Shown one piece after another: positions 37,513 to 45,983 of a stretch of 64,000 nucleotides of DNA. The notes below the pieces were generated by a model that saw only the letters and a list, made by a program, of their open reading frames with translations, was not told where the DNA came from and searched no databases. A program made the position numbers and the translations under genes. Origin of the DNA: Bacteroidales bacterium. Lineage in GTDB: Bacteria > Bacteroidota > Bacteroidia > Bacteroidales > UBA932. Positions within the stretch are counted from its first letter, which is position 1; each line of letters begins with the position of its first letter. The stretch lies in assembly GCA_017630155.1 (NCBI GenBank), contig JAGBVU010000005.1, positions 1-64,000 of the forward strand, in the 5' to 3' direction.

Positions 37513-37905
37513 ATGAGGGAAACCATATACGATCCGTTGAGGAGGAGGGAGGTGGCACTGACTCCTGAAGAGGGGGTGCGCCAGAAGATGATTCTGTGGC
37601 TCAATGGTACCCTTGGCTTCTCTCTCAATGTGATGATGTCGGAGTATTCTTTCAAATACAATGGCCTTCAGTACAGGGCAGATATAGTGGTGTTTGACAA
37701 AGAGAGGAACATCAAGGTCCTTGTAGAGTGCAAAGCCCCGAGTGTGGAGATAGACAGAGATGTGATAGAGCAGGGGATAAGATACAACAGAACCCTCAAT
37801 GTGAAGTATATATTTTTTACAAATGGCATCACCTTATGCGGTTATAAAAGGGTTGGGGATGCCGGAGATTATGAGGCAATTTCAGATTTAGGAGAGATAA
37901 AATAG
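37513..37905 (+). CDS. HsdR N-terminal-like nuclease-fold protein
   Basis: A 130-residue protein of the HSDR_N_2 type. The PD-(D/E)xK core is visible: Glu19-Glu20 (TPEEGVRQ), Asp57 (YRADIVV) and Glu72-x-Lys74 (VECKAP). There is no helicase domain and no restriction-modification gene around it, so it is not a complete type I enzyme. Such stand-alone proteins occur next to holA in other Bacteroidales, from my general knowledge. Nuclease activity is plausible but unproven. Confidence 0.88.
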   Translation: MRETIYDPLRRREVALTPEEGVRQKMILWLNGTLGFSLNVMMSEYSFKYNGLQYRADIVVFDKERNIKVLVECKAPSVEIDRDVIEQGIRYNRTLNVKYIFFTNGITLCGYKRVGDAGDYEAISDLGEIK

Positions 37906-37908
37906 ATT

Positions 37909-39402
37909 ATGAGCAGCGTGGAGAATTATAGCAGATTTTTACAGCACAGGATATTTGATACCATTTCACAAGAGGCGGAAGGGCTTGGTGTGAGGGCATT
38001 TGTCATAGGTGGATATGTGAGGGATTGTATATTGGGAAGGCCCTGCAACGATATAGATGTGGTGGTAGAGGGGAGTGGTATCGCTTTGGCAGAGGCTGTG
38101 GGTAAAAGGCTCAGATCCCGTGTAAGTGTTTTCAAACGCTTTGGGACTGCGATGATCAAGACCAAAGGGCTGGAGGTGGAGTTTGTAGGGGCGAGGAAAG
38201 AGTCATATAGAGCAGATTCCAGAAAGCCTATAGTGGAGGATGGTACACTTCGGGAAGATCAGGAGAGGAGGGATTTTACGATCAATGCGATGTCTTTCTC
38301 GCTGCAGAAAGAGAATTTCGGTGAGCTGGTCGATCCATTCGATGGTTTGGGAGATATATCACGCAAACTCATAAGGACACCTTTGGATCCCGATACCACA
38401 TATAGCGATGACCCATTGAGGATGATAAGGGCCATAAGGTTTGCTTCGCAACTCTCATTTGATATCCTCCCCGAGTCATTCGAATCGATAAAGAGAAACA
38501 GAGGGCGTCTGTCAATCCTCTCTATAGAGAGGATCAATGAGGAGCTCAATAAAATACTACTCTCCCCCAAGCCCTCAGTGGGGCTCAAACTTATGGATGA
38601 CGCCACACTTCTGGAGCTTATTCTCCCGCAGGTGACAAATCTCAAAGGTGTGGAGACAGTGGATGGCAGAGGACACAAGGACAATTTCTATCACTCGCTT
38701 CAGGTGGTGGACAATGTGGCGGAATCACTTCGTCATAGACCACAGCAGGAGCGTGAAAATAGGGAAGTGGAGGAGTTGTGGCTATTGTGGGCAGCACTTC
38801 TTCACGATATAGGAAAACCATCTACCAAGCGTTATGAAGAGGGTATCGGATGGACATTCCATAGTCACGACTTCATCGGTGGCAAAATGATTCCCAAAGT
38901 CTTCCAGCATCTGAAGATGCCCCTCAATGAGAAGATGAAATATGTCCAGAAGATGGTACAGCTCCATCTTCGCCCCATCTCCCTTGTTGATGATCAGGTG
39001 ACCGATTCGGCTGTAAGGAGACTCCTTTTTGATGCCGGTCAGGATATCGATGACCTGATGCTCCTTTGTAGTGCAGATATCACGTCAAAAAACGACAAGA
39101 CCGTAGCCCGTCACAAGAGAAATTTTGAGCTGGTGAAGGAGAAGATGAAAGAGGTGGAGGAGAAAGATGAATACAGGAATTTCAAGAATCCGATTACCGG
39201 AGATCTGGTGATGGAGCTATATAAAATACCACCATGCAAACTTATCGCTGAGATAAAGGAGTATGTGAAAAACGCCATCCTGGATGGCGTTATAGAGAAC
39301 TCTTACGATGCGGCGTATGCCCTTATGGAGGAGAAAGCCGCCGAGATGGGTCTTGTGAAAGGTGGAGCCCCAGCCGCTACAGATGTGCAGAGTGGAGATT
39401 GA
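37909..39402 (+). CDS. cca: CCA tRNA nucleotidyltransferase with HD domain
   Basis: A 497-residue protein. The class II nucleotidyltransferase head has [13 protein letters not shown] and metal residues Asp48 and Asp50 in NDIDVVVEG. The neck contains [22 protein letters not shown] and [11 protein letters not shown]-terminal HD domain has His299-Asp300 in [11 protein letters not shown]. It adds or repairs the 3' CCA of tRNAs, which fits the incompletely encoded CCA of the two tRNAs here. Its end overlaps the convergent folE by 26 bases. Confidence 0.95.
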   Translation: MSSVENYSRFLQHRIFDTISQEAEGLGVRAFVIGGYVRDCILGRPCNDIDVVVEGSGIALAEAVGKRLRSRVSVFKRFGTAMIKTKGLEVEFVGARKESYRADSRKPIVEDGTLREDQERRDFTINAMSFSLQKENFGELVDPFDGLGDISRKLIRTPLDPDTTYSDDPLRMIRAIRFASQLSFDILPESFESIKRNRGRLSILSIERINEELNKILLSPKPSVGLKLMDDATLLELILPQVTNLKGVETVDGRGHKDNFYHSLQVVDNVAESLRHRPQQERENREVEELWLLWAALLHDIGKPSTKRYEEGIGWTFHSHDFIGGKMIPKVFQHLKMPLNEKMKYVQKMVQLHLRPISLVDDQVTDSAVRRLLFDAGQDIDDLMLLCSADITSKNDKTVARHKRNFELVKEKMKEVEEKDEYRNFKNPITGDLVMELYKIPPCKLIAEIKEYVKNAILDGVIENSYDAAYALMEEKAAEMGLVKGGAPAATDVQSGD

Positions 39403-39988
39403 CACCGATAAGGTTCATAAACTCACTTCTGGTACGTACATCTTTAAGAAATGCACCTGTAAAGGCCGATGTGGTCGTTACTGAGTTCTGTTTCTGTACA
39501 CCCCTTATCTGCATGCACATATGTGATGCCTCTATTACTACGGCTACTCCGAGTGGGTTGAGTGTCTCCTGGATGCAGTCACGGATCTGCACTGTGAGTC
39601 TCTCCTGAACCTGAAGCCTTCTGGCAAAACACTCCACAACTCTGGCGATTTTGCTCAGACCGGTGATGTATCCGTTGGGGATATATGCTACGTGAGCCTT
39701 TCCATAGAATGGTAGAAGATGGTGCTCGCAAAGAGAGTATAGTTCAATATCCTTTACAATGACCATCTGCTGGTACTCCTCTTTGAACATTGCTGAGCGG
39801 AGAATTTCACTTCCATCCTGAGAATATCCTTGTGTCAGGAATTGCATCGATTTGGCTACCCTTTCTGGGGTTTTGAGGAGCCCTTCACGGTTAGGGTCTT
39901 CTCCAAGCAGTTCCAATGACTTCTTATATATCTGAGCCAACTCTTCTGTGGTCTCCAAATCGTAATTGTCTATCTTTTTGTATGCCAT
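39377..39988 (-). CDS. folE: GTP cyclohydrolase I
   Basis: A 203-residue enzyme converting GTP to dihydroneopterin triphosphate, first step of folate synthesis. Zinc ligands are predicted at Cys87, His90 (LCEHHLLPF) and Cys158 (HMCMQIRG). [27 protein letters not shown] and SAFTG blocks are present. It has its own promoter at 40006-40013. The last 26 bases are complementary to the end of cca. Confidence 0.97.
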   Translation of the reverse strand: MAYKKIDNYDLETTEELAQIYKKSLELLGEDPNREGLLKTPERVAKSMQFLTQGYSQDGSEILRSAMFKEEYQQMVIVKDIELYSLCEHHLLPFYGKAHVAYIPNGYITGLSKIARVVECFARRLQVQERLTVQIRDCIQETLNPLGVAVVIEASHMCMQIRGVQKQNSVTTTSAFTGAFLKDVRTRSEFMNLIGVNLHSAHL

Positions 39989-40005
39989 ATATCTCTCTTT
40001 GGTGA

Positions 40006-40013
40006 CAAATGTA
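40006..40013 (-). promoter_or_regulatory. -7 element for folE
   Basis: The reverse strand reads TACATTTG, 17 bases before the folE ATG. Confidence 0.5.
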
Positions 40014-40072
40014 GGGAAAAGTGTTGATAACTGCCAACTATTTCTTAATTTAGGGGTTCAAATGAGTATGTG

Positions 40073-40762
40073 ATGATGGAAAAGGAGATTATCAGGGTAG
40101 AGGGGCTGGAAAAAATCTACCATGTGGGCGAACAGGAGGTCAGGGCCCTTGACGGACTGGATCTTACAATAAAAAAAGGGGAATATGTGGCGATAATGGG
40201 TCCATCAGGGTCGGGCAAGTCGACGTTGATGAACATTCTGGGGTGCCTGGACACCCCATCTGCCGGTAAGTATATCCTCAATGGAAATGATGTTACGCTG
40301 CTTGATGGGGAGCTGGCGCAGATAAGAAACAGGGAGATAGGTTTTGTTTTCCAATCGTTCAATCTCCTCCCAAGATACACTGCACTTGAAAATGTAGAAC
40401 TCCCAATGATGTATGCGGGCATTTCTAAAGATGAAAGGAGAAAGAGGGGGATGCAGGCACTCGGGGAGGTGGGGTTGCAGGATAGGATGGACCACCTTCC
40501 GAACCAGCTTTCGGGTGGACAGCGGCAGAGGGTAGCCCTTGCAAGGGCAATGGTCAATAACCCATCGATAATTTTGGCAGACGAGCCTACCGGCAATCTC
40601 GATTCCAGGACCTCATATGAGATTATGGAACTTTTTGGCAGGGTACATCGCGGCGGGAATACAGTGATAGTTGTGACGCACGAGGATGATATTGCGGCGT
40701 ATGCCCAGAGGGTGATTACCCTGAAGGATGGAAAAATTTATTCGGATACAGGAAAAATATAA
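40073..40762 (+). CDS. ABC transporter ATPase, MacB/LolD type
   Basis: A 229-residue ATPase. Walker A GPSGSGKS (43-50), Q-loop [18 protein letters not shown], signature [14 protein letters not shown], Walker [13 protein letters not shown] and a final His switch in VVVTHEDD. The sequence fits the MacB/LolD/FtsE group, which work with FtsX-type permeases. No permease is next to it; one of the MacB type lies at the end of the window but is not linked. A GTG at 40070 and an ATG at 40076 are alternative starts. Confidence 0.9.
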   Translation: MMEKEIIRVEGLEKIYHVGEQEVRALDGLDLTIKKGEYVAIMGPSGSGKSTLMNILGCLDTPSAGKYILNGNDVTLLDGELAQIRNREIGFVFQSFNLLPRYTALENVELPMMYAGISKDERRKRGMQALGEVGLQDRMDHLPNQLSGGQRQRVALARAMVNNPSIILADEPTGNLDSRTSYEIMELFGRVHRGGNTVIVVTHEDDIAAYAQRVITLKDGKIYSDTGKI

Positions 40763-40772
40763 GGAGAGTAAT

Positions 40773-41300
40773 ATGAAAATTTATACCAAAACAGGAGATG
40801 CCGGGAGCACCTCCCTCTGCGGAGGGACAAGGGTTCCCAAAAATCACCCGAGGGTGCAGGCATATGGAGATGTGGATGAACTTATCTCTTACCTCGGTTT
40901 GCTCAGGTGTGATATACCTGAGGATGAGGCTGTCCTAAGGAGAATCCAGGAGTGTCTGATGCTCGGATCGGCACATCTTTCGTCTGATGGAAGGAGACAA
41001 CTGAAGAACTTTGATCCCTCAGAGATAGAATTTCTCGAAGGTGAGATAGACAGAATGACGGCTCAGATGCCTCCTCAAACAGCATTTGTCCTCCCAGCAG
41101 GTCCCCGTGCGGCTTCGCTTTGCCACGTGGCCAGAACTGTCTGCAGAAGGTCGGAGAGGGCATCCATTGCCATAGAGGATAAAGGGGAGGAGATACTTCT
41201 CACCATCAGGTACTTGAACAGGTTGTCTGACTATCTTTTCACGCTAGCAAGATATCAGTGCCATAAAATGAATATTTCTGAAGATTTTTGGCTCCCATAA
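40773..41300 (+). CDS. PduO-type cobalamin adenosyltransferase
   Basis: A 175-residue enzyme that transfers the adenosyl group of ATP to cob(I)alamin. N-terminal ATP-binding TKTGDAGSTSLCGG, GDVDELISYLG, and FVLPAGPRAASLCHVARTVCRRSER-like C-terminal blocks with YLNRLSDYLFTLAR. The ATG at 40773 follows an AAGGAG, one of the few Shine-Dalgarno-like sites here. It is 10 bases after the ABC ATPase gene. Confidence 0.95.
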   Translation: MKIYTKTGDAGSTSLCGGTRVPKNHPRVQAYGDVDELISYLGLLRCDIPEDEAVLRRIQECLMLGSAHLSSDGRRQLKNFDPSEIEFLEGEIDRMTAQMPPQTAFVLPAGPRAASLCHVARTVCRRSERASIAIEDKGEEILLTIRYLNRLSDYLFTLARYQCHKMNISEDFWLP

Positions 41301-41311
41301 GGAATAAGTTA

Positions 41312-41319
41312 TTATATTT
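41312..41319 (+). promoter_or_regulatory. Promoter of DUF2795 gene
   Basis: -7 TATATTTG, with a TTTG at 41286-41289 about 22 bases upstream. The 5' leader to the ATG at 41372 would be about 45 bases. Confidence 0.65.
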
Positions 41320-41371
41320 GCGCCCCCAATAGAAAGGGGTAATGTACTAACTTTTTAATTATAAAGAAATT

Positions 41372-41593
41372 ATGTATTGGACACTCGAACTCGCATCCAA
41401 ACTTGAGGATGCACCATGGCCAGCAACCAAAGATGAACTTATCGACTATGCTACCCGTTCAGGAGCTCCACTTGAGGTGATTGAGAATCTTGAGGACCTT
41501 GAGGATGATGGTGAGACCTACGACAGCATTGAGGACATTTGGCCAGACTACCCAAGCAAGGAGGATTTCTTCTTCAACGAGGATGAATACTAA
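41372..41593 (+). CDS. DUF2795 domain protein
   Basis: A 73-residue acidic protein. WTLELASKLEDAPWPATKDELIDYATRSG-type N-terminus fits DUF2795, and the C-terminus is rich in Asp, Glu and aromatic residues (SIEDIWPDYPSKEDFFFNEDEY). Function unknown. It has a strong own promoter and a terminator directly after it, so it is a single-gene unit and probably well expressed. Confidence 0.85.
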   Translation: MYWTLELASKLEDAPWPATKDELIDYATRSGAPLEVIENLEDLEDDGETYDSIEDIWPDYPSKEDFFFNEDEY

Positions 41594-41600
41594 AAATATA

Positions 41601-41630
41601 AGAGGCTGCGGTAACGCAGCCTCTTTTGTT
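41601..41630. terminator. Terminator with GTAA tetraloop
   Basis: A 10-bp stem AGAGGCTGCG/CGCAGCCTCT closed by GTAA and followed by TTTGTTTT. It touches the stop of convergent marC. Confidence 0.92.
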
Positions 41631-42206
41631 TTAGAATAGTGTCACGATATTGGTGGAGAAGAGTTTGATGGAGATGGCCAGGAGGATGATTCCGAAGAAT
41701 TTCCTGAGGATGAAGATTCCCCCTTTTCCCAGTACCTTTTCAAACCACTCAATCTTGTAGAGTACCATAAATATCACCACCATATTGAGTATAATCGCCA
41801 CAATAATGTTCTCTATGGCATATTCGGCCCTCAGGGATAGTACAGTGGTCAGCGCACCGGCACCTGCAATAAGGGGAAATATGATAGGTACAATGGTGAC
41901 TGAACCACCTGGCCCGTCATTTTTGAATATCTCAATCCCAAGTACCATCTCCACTGCAAGGACAAATATCACCAATGCACCGGCTACCGCAAACGAGGAG
42001 ATGTCCACACCGAACAATCCCAGCAATGCATCTCCCAGAAACAGGAAGAGTATAAAAATCAAAAATGATGATATTGAGATCTTTCCGGCCTCAATCTTGT
42101 TGCCTTGCTGCTTCAGACCAAGTATCACCGGAATCGACCCTGTAATGTCTATTATCGCAAAAAGTACCATAAAGGCACTTAATATCTCCTTAAAATTCAA
42201 TTCCAT
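41631..42206 (-). CDS. MarC family membrane protein
   Basis: A 191-residue protein with six predicted membrane helices. Family blocks: ILSAFMVLFAIIDITGSIPV at the start, FLGDALLGLFGVDISSF, and the central IVPIIFPLIAGAGALTT. Its transport substrate is unknown, despite the historic link of the name to multiple antibiotic resistance. It has its own -7 box and ends beside a terminator. Confidence 0.92.
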   Translation of the reverse strand: MELNFKEILSAFMVLFAIIDITGSIPVILGLKQQGNKIEAGKISISSFLIFILFLFLGDALLGLFGVDISSFAVAGALVIFVLAVEMVLGIEIFKNDGPGGSVTIVPIIFPLIAGAGALTTVLSLRAEYAIENIIVAIILNMVVIFMVLYKIEWFEKVLGKGGIFILRKFFGIILLAISIKLFSTNIVTLF

Positions 42207-42230
42207 AGCTTTTTTTTAACATTTATTTGA

Positions 42231-42238
42231 CAAAAATA
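42231..42238 (-). promoter_or_regulatory. -7 element for marC-family gene
   Basis: The reverse strand reads TATTTTTG, 24 bases before the ATG. An imperfect plus-strand promoter for the Hc1 gene lies near TTTG 42259-42262 and TAACTTGC 42282-42289. Confidence 0.4.
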
Positions 42239-42330
42239 GCAAAAAAGAACGGTATTTGTTTGATTATTGAAAAAATCTGTCTAACTTGCACTATCATACA
42301 AAGTTAATCACATATAAACATAAGTAAGAG

Positions 42331-42504
42331 ATGAAAGCTACTGTAGAACAAATCAATGCTCAGATTGAAGTTTTTGTAAAAAACTCAGAAGCACAAATGG
42401 TAAAAGGCAATAAAGCTGCAGGTACTCGCGCAAGAAAAGCAGCTCTTGAGCTAAGCAAGCTAATGAAAGAATTCAGAAAGAAATCTGTAGAGTTTTCAAA
42501 ATAA
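42331..42504 (+). CDS. Histone H1-like protein Hc1
   Basis: A 57-residue Lys-rich protein (MKATVEQINAQIEVFVKNSE at the start, then KGNKAAGTRARKAALELSK and MKEFRKKS). It matches the short Bacteroidetes histone H1-like (Hc1) proteins that bind DNA in the nucleoid. It is too short for many gene callers. A strong terminator follows 22 bases after the stop. The start is the only ATG that keeps the conserved N-terminus. Confidence 0.85.
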   Translation: MKATVEQINAQIEVFVKNSEAQMVKGNKAAGTRARKAALELSKLMKEFRKKSVEFSK

Positions 42505-42526
42505 TTCAATAGCTGGAGAAACTTCT

Positions 42527-42559
42527 AAAAAAGGACGGTCTTGATGATCGTCCTTTTTT
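42527..42559. terminator. Bidirectional terminator after Hc1
   Basis: AAAAAAGGACG pairs with CGTCCTTTTTT, extended by three inner pairs around a 5-base loop. It serves the convergent small lipoprotein gene as well. Confidence 0.9.
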
Positions 42560-42998
42560 AATGTTCAGGGATTATTGTCCCTATCTTGTTCTCCTTGTTC
42601 CATAGCCATATTTTGCCATCCTCTACTTTTGAACACTCAAAAATGAGTTTATAAGAACTCTGGCCATCATTCTCTCCGACATACAAGTCTGCGAGTATGG
42701 TTATCCCTATTGATCTGGGGTATGATTCGAGTCTGATATGGCAGTATTCAGATTGGGTGTCGTCCTGCAATCTTACGGTGTGCCTTATGGGATTTATCGC
42801 TATTTGATGGATCTTTTCATTGTAAACAAAGAACTCATGTCCATCCTTATAGCACCCGATGATATGCTCATCCAGGAAGAGCTGTTTCTCCACAGAGTCT
42901 ATCTCCACCACCTTTCTGCAGGATGGTGAGAGTATTGCAGTACTGATGATTATCAGTATCAGGCTAAAGTACCTCCTGATTGGTGTTGTCATCTTCAT
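42558..42998 (-). CDS. Small lipoprotein coupled to M6 protease
   Basis: A 146-residue protein of unknown family. The N-terminus has a basic start, a hydrophobic core (IILIIISTAILS) and a Cys in LSPSC that could be the lipidated residue. The rest is predicted beta-rich with two further Cys. Two Met codons (42998 and 42992) are possible starts. It overlaps the end of the M6 protease gene by 35 bases, so it is probably translated after it. A role tied to the protease (inhibitor, chaperone) is inference only. It ends at a strong terminator. Confidence 0.75.
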   Translation of the reverse strand: MKMTTPIRRYFSLILIIISTAILSPSCRKVVEIDSVEKQLFLDEHIIGCYKDGHEFFVYNEKIHQIAINPIRHTVRLQDDTQSEYCHIRLESYPRSIGITILADLYVGENDGQSSYKLIFECSKVEDGKIWLWNKENKIGTIIPEH

Positions 42999-44943
42999 GG
43001 ATTGATATTTTTCTATATAATGTCTCTGTACTACCATCCTGTACATATCTTATTTTCGCCTTTATCTCCTGTACCCCCGCCTCTTCAAAAACAAATTTTC
43101 CTCCATCTATCTCCATATCATTCAGGTACCATTTGATATCTTCCTCTATCTCACTCAGGTTATATATTTTCAATTGGATGGTGTCTCCAACTTTATGTAC
43201 CTTTCTTATACCCTCTATATAGGGGAATGGGGATGTTACCCCCAGAGTCTTGAATCTGACCTCCGTGGTATCTCCATTTTTTTTGTGCCCGATGTGGAAT
43301 ATCTGGCACTCATATGCCTGACCGGGTTTGAGGTTGTCGATGGTGCAACCTCTCTCCTCCACTACCATTTCATCTGATCTTCTGAATCCGTCTTTCTCCA
43401 TTCTCCACCTGATTCCCCATTTGGCTTCCATCTTGATCGGGGTATTCCAGGAGATTTCCACCTCTGTCTGATCTACCATAGTTTTGAGAGAGGTAGGGGT
43501 CAGTAAGATCTCATCATCATCGGTGTCCACCATAAAGGTTATGTTGTCATTTCCGGAGTCTATCTTAATCTCTGTCAGTTTGATACCGACACCCCTCTTG
43601 TCCCATGCCACGAAGTGTGGATCGGTGAGTGTGGCAAATGAGGTGACATTCCCTATGCCGGGGAAAAAGACCTGCTTCACATTGACGGCATCTGTGACTG
43701 CTTCTACAAGATCTGCGCACTCATGCTCTGAACAGGCGTTTATAAGGTTGGTCTTCCATCTGAGGGATGCCTCCATGGTGCCGGCCTTGTTGGATGATTT
43801 GTCTATATGGTATACAAGCATTCCGGATCCTCCAATGTATGAATCCCACCCCTTCTCCACTCTGTTCTCCAGAAGGTAATACTCCCCCTCGTTGTGGGTG
43901 TCTATCCTGAAGAACCTGCTGTTGAGATTTATAGGTTCAAGTGTGTTTAGCCCATTGTTAGTGAGACGCTTCACTTGAAGACCCAAAGTTTCCCATTCGA
44001 TGGCATTGAAATATGGTGGGGTACGCCCCTGATTATTGTAACATCCGTAATCCATCAGTGAGAGTGTGCCCCACATCCCTTTGGATCTGCCGTTATCTTC
44101 ATAATCGGCATCGTAAAGGTCTTTGAATCCGAGAATGTGCCCGAATTCGTGGCAGAATGCACCTATCCCTGACGGAGTTTTACCTGTTGCCCCTCTGAGC
44201 TCTGATGCAAATCCTACCTTGACAATGTTGGTCCCATCCAGATAGATGGGGCTGGATGAGAGGTCGAGGGAGGCTGGCCATATGGTGTTGGGGTCTCCAC
44301 CTTCTGCTTCACTGTATCCAGCGTAGTATACAAATATATATTGGTATTTTGCAAAATTGGTCTCCGGGTTGATCTTACTGCATGCCTCTCTTATCATCTC
44401 CTCCACTCTCAGATCATAAGCAGATTCATTGGTGAGATTATCTTCTTTGTTTTCGCCATAATAGGCCATCTCCTTGTCTAAGGTGACGACATTTGCCACA
44501 TCGAAGGTGACCCTTATGAAGTTTTTGAGGTTGTCATCAAAATAATCCTTGACCGAGCCAGTGGCATTGTTTTCTGAGTACCCCTTGCTGTTCATCATAT
44601 TGTTGAAGTGTGTTTTGGGGTCTTTAATGGAAAATCTGATGTCCTGGAACTGGACAGGGATTATCAGCGTAGAGATCGATCCTGCCATAGGGATGGGGTT
44701 GCAGATGCTGGCTCTGGCAGGTGTGGGTGCTTTGAATGTTGGGACATAGTAGCCCTTCTCATTCATGACCATCCTGTCCCCCATAAGGGATGTCCTGTAT
44801 CTGAAATTCTCATCCCCTTTAAGGAGCAAGTAAACTGTCGATCCGTCGGGCTGTCTGACCTCTATCGGGTATGGATATGCTGGGGTAGCTTTGGTAATTG
44901 CTGATACCAACATCAATAAAATTATTATTGTCACCCTAGCCAT
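42964..44943 (-). CDS. M6 family metalloprotease (immune inhibitor A-like)
   Basis: A 659-residue exported protease. Signal peptide 1-about 18. The catalytic zinc motif is HEFGHILGFKD at 265-275 (His265, Glu266, His269, and Asp275). The Met-turn is probably SLMDYG. A fibronectin type III-like domain lies in the C-terminal third (SLKTMVDQTEVEISW and LKPGQAYECQI). The N-terminal propeptide-like region contains the Pro/Tyr-rich KATPAYPYP and IIPVQFQD. The frame is open further upstream, but ATG 44943 starts the signal peptide. Secreted protein degradation is likely; targets unknown. Confidence 0.92.
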   Translation of the reverse strand: MARVTIIILLMLVSAITKATPAYPYPIEVRQPDGSTVYLLLKGDENFRYRTSLMGDRMVMNEKGYYVPTFKAPTPARASICNPIPMAGSISTLIIPVQFQDIRFSIKDPKTHFNNMMNSKGYSENNATGSVKDYFDDNLKNFIRVTFDVANVVTLDKEMAYYGENKEDNLTNESAYDLRVEEMIREACSKINPETNFAKYQYIFVYYAGYSEAEGGDPNTIWPASLDLSSSPIYLDGTNIVKVGFASELRGATGKTPSGIGAFCHEFGHILGFKDLYDADYEDNGRSKGMWGTLSLMDYGCYNNQGRTPPYFNAIEWETLGLQVKRLTNNGLNTLEPINLNSRFFRIDTHNEGEYYLLENRVEKGWDSYIGGSGMLVYHIDKSSNKAGTMEASLRWKTNLINACSEHECADLVEAVTDAVNVKQVFFPGIGNVTSFATLTDPHFVAWDKRGVGIKLTEIKIDSGNDNITFMVDTDDDEILLTPTSLKTMVDQTEVEISWNTPIKMEAKWGIRWRMEKDGFRRSDEMVVEERGCTIDNLKPGQAYECQIFHIGHKKNGDTTEVRFKTLGVTSPFPYIEGIRKVHKVGDTIQLKIYNLSEIEEDIKWYLNDMEIDGGKFVFEEAGVQEIKAKIRYVQDGSTETLYRKISIHEDDNTNQEVL

Positions 44944-44957
44944 TTTTTGTACTTTTG
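44928..44957 (+). promoter_or_regulatory. Promoter of PCMD/barrel unit
   Basis: -33 TTG (44928-44930) and -7 TACTTTTG (44950-44957), 19 bases apart. The -33 element lies inside the first codons of the divergent M6 protease gene. Confidence 0.75.
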
Positions 44958-45004
44958 CCCGATAATTGAGATGCAAAATAGAAAAATTTAGCGATTTTAA
45001 CAAT

Positions 45005-45982
45005 ATGAAATACATAAAATCGATAATTGTCCTTATATGTGGAGTACTCCTTTTCCATAGCGGAGCGGCGAGTGCCCAGTCGATCACAGCAGAGGAAATA
45101 AATGAGCAGGGGCGTTTTGAAAACTGGATTGTCAGGGAGATACATGAATCAGGAATCATCGGTGGAAATACCAAATATGTCTATAACTTCAATACCGGTG
45201 ATACCATCAGGGGTAATATCCCATACGAATCTCCCGAGGGAAATGTCTTTATCCCTACCAATGTCATGGCCAATGTAATCGGTATCATCAAGACCAGCAA
45301 TCAGGTTTTCCCGGAGAAAAGGGGAGATGGATATTGTGCCAGACTTGAGGTGCTGGAGGAGCAGGTGAAGGTGATAGGTATGATAAACATTAAGGTGGTG
45401 GCACAGGGTAGTGTGATCTCAGGTGAGCTTTATGAGCCTATTCGGGATACCAAATCCCCCTACAGCAAACTTGACTATGGCATCCCATTTACAGAGAGAC
45501 CATATGGTATCAAGTATGACTATAAGGCTGATGTGGGGCATGAGAGGATCAAGTCTACTGCCTTGTCGGCGAGAAAGGCTTTGGGTGAGCCCGATTTTGC
45601 AGATATAGTGGTGTTTCTCCAGAAGCGATGGGAAGATGAGGATGGCAATATTTACGCCAAGAGGGTAGGGACAGCTTACAAAAGGATAAAAGAGGATGTG
45701 CAGGAGTGGATAAATGGTGAAGTGCTCCCGATCCATTATGGTGATATCTCCAATACTCCATACTATGAGCCATATATGGGGCTTCGTGGCAAAGGGGCAG
45801 AGATAGAGAATTATGCAAAAAATAGTAAAGGTAAGTCGGTTACCATAAATGAGGTGGGATGGGCTGATGCAGATGAGACCCCTACGCACATTATCCTGTG
45901 GTTTTCATCCAGTGATGGAAAGGCTTTCTATGGTGGTGTGGGGAACAAGTTGTGGATAGATAATGTGGAAATAGTATATTAA
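45005..45982 (+). CDS. PCMD-domain exported protein
   Basis: A 325-residue protein with a signal peptide (1-about 23, ends ASAQ). The pattern LDYGIPFTERPYGIKYDYKA and the closing GNKLWIDNVEIVY fit the putative carbohydrate metabolism domain (PCMD) of Bacteroidetes. The domain's actual ligand is not established. It is one base from the outer-membrane barrel gene and shares its promoter. The ATG at 45005 is chosen because it starts the signal peptide. Confidence 0.7.
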   Translation: MKYIKSIIVLICGVLLFHSGAASAQSITAEEINEQGRFENWIVREIHESGIIGGNTKYVYNFNTGDTIRGNIPYESPEGNVFIPTNVMANVIGIIKTSNQVFPEKRGDGYCARLEVLEEQVKVIGMINIKVVAQGSVISGELYEPIRDTKSPYSKLDYGIPFTERPYGIKYDYKADVGHERIKSTALSARKALGEPDFADIVVFLQKRWEDEDGNIYAKRVGTAYKRIKEDVQEWINGEVLPIHYGDISNTPYYEPYMGLRGKGAEIENYAKNSKGKSVTINEVGWADADETPTHIILWFSSSDGKAFYGGVGNKLWIDNVEIVY

Positions 45983-45983
45983 T

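Noticed and set aside
37513..37905. HsdR_N protein as part of a restriction-modification or defence system
   Set aside because: No helicase, specificity or methylase gene is adjacent; neighbours are holA and cca.
42207..42330. A good plus-strand promoter for Hc1
   Set aside because: Only an imperfect match (TTTG 42259-42262, TAACTTGC 42282-42289) was found; not listed as a separate feature.
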